A stretch of 5,839 nucleotides of DNA, taken from NCBI GenBank assembly GCA_001825565.1, contig MHXM01000164.1:6700-12538 (forward strand). The letters are read 5' to 3'. Below are positions 5,322-5,839 of the stretch, one piece after another; the stretch's first letter is position 1, and each line of letters opens with the position of its first letter. The position numbers and the translations under genes are program-made. Under the pieces are notes generated by a model. That model had not been told where the DNA came from, searched no databases, and saw only the letters and a program-made list of their open reading frames with translations. The stretch comes from Desulfuromonadaceae bacterium GWC2_58_13 (GTDB lineage Bacteria; Desulfobacterota; Desulfuromonadia; Desulfuromonadales; Trichloromonadaceae).

Positions 5322-5326
5322 AGGAG
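5322..5326 (+). promoter_or_regulatory. Ribosome binding site of the secreted repeat protein
   Basis: AGGAG with 9 nt to ATG5336. It supports this ATG over the in-frame ATG at 5351, which would remove the basic N-terminus of the signal peptide. Confidence 0.65.
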
Positions 5327-5335
5327 ACCTTCGGC

Positions 5336-5839
5336 ATGAAATCCATATCCATGTGTTTTTACTTACTTACCGTAAGTATTCTTTTTTGGGCATTGCCGGC
5401 CATGGCAGAGGAGGAGCAGTTCGACATCCTCATTCAAGGGATCTCCGTGCCCGGCGGCTCACCAGATTTGACAGTGGATGTAGGCATCCGTTTAACAGAA
5501 AACAGTCAAAAATCCGACTGGATGCTTCTGTTCCCTCCCGGAAAAGCGGTCCCCACTATCGATCATCTTAAATTTACCCTGGATAATTCGGCTGACGTGG
5601 AATCTATCGCCAGCATGTGTGGTGCCTCCATGCCCGATGGGTGGGTTTTAAGCAAGGTGGAAAATACCGAGAACCTTTTCGCTCTCGACAGCCACAATGA
5701 CAATCCGCCCCTGTCCTTTGAGTTCATCCGCGCCGGTCAAGCCGCCACCGATGGATCCGGCGGCACATCCGGCGGCACATCCGGCGGCACATCCGGCGGC
5801 ACATCCGGCGGCACATCCGGCGGCACATCCGGCGGCACA
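5336..5839 (+). CDS. Secreted protein with SGGT tandem repeat (3' end cut by window edge)
   Basis: 168 codons are visible and the frame is still open at the last base. Residues 1-24 form a classical Sec signal peptide: K2, a hydrophobic core (8-20), and AMA before the predicted cleavage at A24/E25. Residues 25-138 look like one small beta-rich extracellular domain with a single mature cysteine, C95. I do not recognise this domain. From S141 the chain is a pure Ser-Gly-Gly-Thr repeat, seven copies to the window end. Such a flexible Gly/Ser/Thr linker commonly separates an exported domain from a C-terminal anchor or sorting tail. A PEP-CTERM tail is a reasonable guess given the acyltransferase nearby, but it is not visible. 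The gene diverges from the sensor gene and has a sigma-54-like promoter and an AGGAG ribosome site. It is certainly coding and exported; its role is unknown. Confidence 0.85.
   Translation, partial: MKSISMCFYLLTVSILFWALPAMAEEEQFDILIQGISVPGGSPDLTVDVGIRLTENSQKSDWMLLFPPGKAVPTIDHLKFTLDNSADVESIASMCGASMPDGWVLSKVENTENLFALDSHNDNPPLSFEFIRAGQAATDGSGGTSGGTSGGTSGGTSGGTSGGTSGGT
5756..5839 (+). repeat. Perfect 12-bp tandem repeat encoding SGGT, seven copies to the window end
   Basis: TCCGGCGGCACA is repeated without a single mismatch, in phase with codons 141-168, and ends exactly at the window edge, so the true copy number is unknown. Because the unit is a multiple of three, gain or loss of copies changes linker length but not reading frame. 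The complete lack of synonymous drift points to recent expansion or continuing slippage. Confidence 0.97.

Larger units (their letters stand above)
5038..5335. other. Divergent intergenic region between the sensor and secreted-protein genes
   Basis: This 298-bp stretch lies between two divergent starts and holds no credible gene. It contains the ribosome site and weak -24-like motif of the sensor, a TATAAA box (5157-5162) without a clear -35 partner, a TGTAAAG...CCGAC stretch (5179-5194), a better sigma-54 candidate for the rightward gene, and a T7 run (5242-5248). GTAAAG followed by TT occurs both at 5180-5187 (+) and at 5078-5071 (-), which could be an operator pair or chance. Confidence 0.6.

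Noticed and set aside
5284..5571. 95-codon plus-strand frame near the right end
   Set aside because: It overlaps the signal-peptide gene in another frame, lacks a ribosome site and has no recognisable feature.
5756..5839. CRISPR-like array
   Set aside because: The 12-bp units are contiguous with no spacers, in codon phase and inside an open reading frame.

Overview
The window comes from a Gram-negative bacterium with a PEP-CTERM/exosortase-type environmental lifestyle. The best clue is the gene at 914-1573 (minus), which reads as a PEP-CTERM/exosortase system-associated acyltransferase, a LuxI/FeeM-like N-acyl amino acid synthase relative. Moderate GC, TTG start codons, a GAF/HisKA/HD-GYP-like signalling protein and -24/-12 type promoter candidates would suit a Desulfuromonadales-like (Geobacter/Pelobacter/Desulfuromonas) or other proteobacterial host. 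The taxon is inference only.

Layout. 25-906 (+) is a soluble ThiF/E1-like adenylyltransferase. It converges tail to tail, with 7 bp between stop codons, on the acyltransferase at 914-1573 (-). A gene-free stretch at 1574-1888 follows. It holds a candidate sigma-54 promoter for the acyltransferase, a possible 10-codon leader ORF and several inverted repeats. 1889-2725 (-) is a patatin-like phospholipase. It lies 65 bp downstream of, and is probably co-transcribed with, 2791-5037 (-), a 748-residue cytosolic protein of order GAF - HisKA - degenerate HATPase - GAF - HD-GYP-like. A 298-bp divergent intergenic region (5038-5335) carries sigma-54-like motifs in both directions. It leads into 5336-5839 (+), the start of a secreted protein whose mature domain runs into a perfect 12-bp tandem repeat (Ser-Gly-Gly-Thr) that the window edge cuts.

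How the parts may work together (inference). The acyltransferase would make a long-chain acyl conjugate, and the patatin could hydrolyse lipids or acyl conjugates. The two-GAF protein would sense a small ligand. The secreted repeat protein would be a surface or matrix product made under sigma-54 control, as has been reported for PEP-CTERM regulons run by PrsK/PrsR. No exosortase, PEP-CTERM tail, PrsR or exopolysaccharide gene is visible here, so the link to that system rests on one family assignment plus the promoter motifs.

The least ordinary points are: a signalling protein whose ATPase and phosphodiesterase modules both look catalytically broken; an 11-G tract directly abutting a perfect 10-bp hairpin in the ThiF gene; matched sigma-54-like promoters in front of the acyltransferase and the secreted protein; and the perfect SGGT repeat tract. 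No tRNA, rRNA, CRISPR array, insertion sequence or convincing intrinsic terminator was found.
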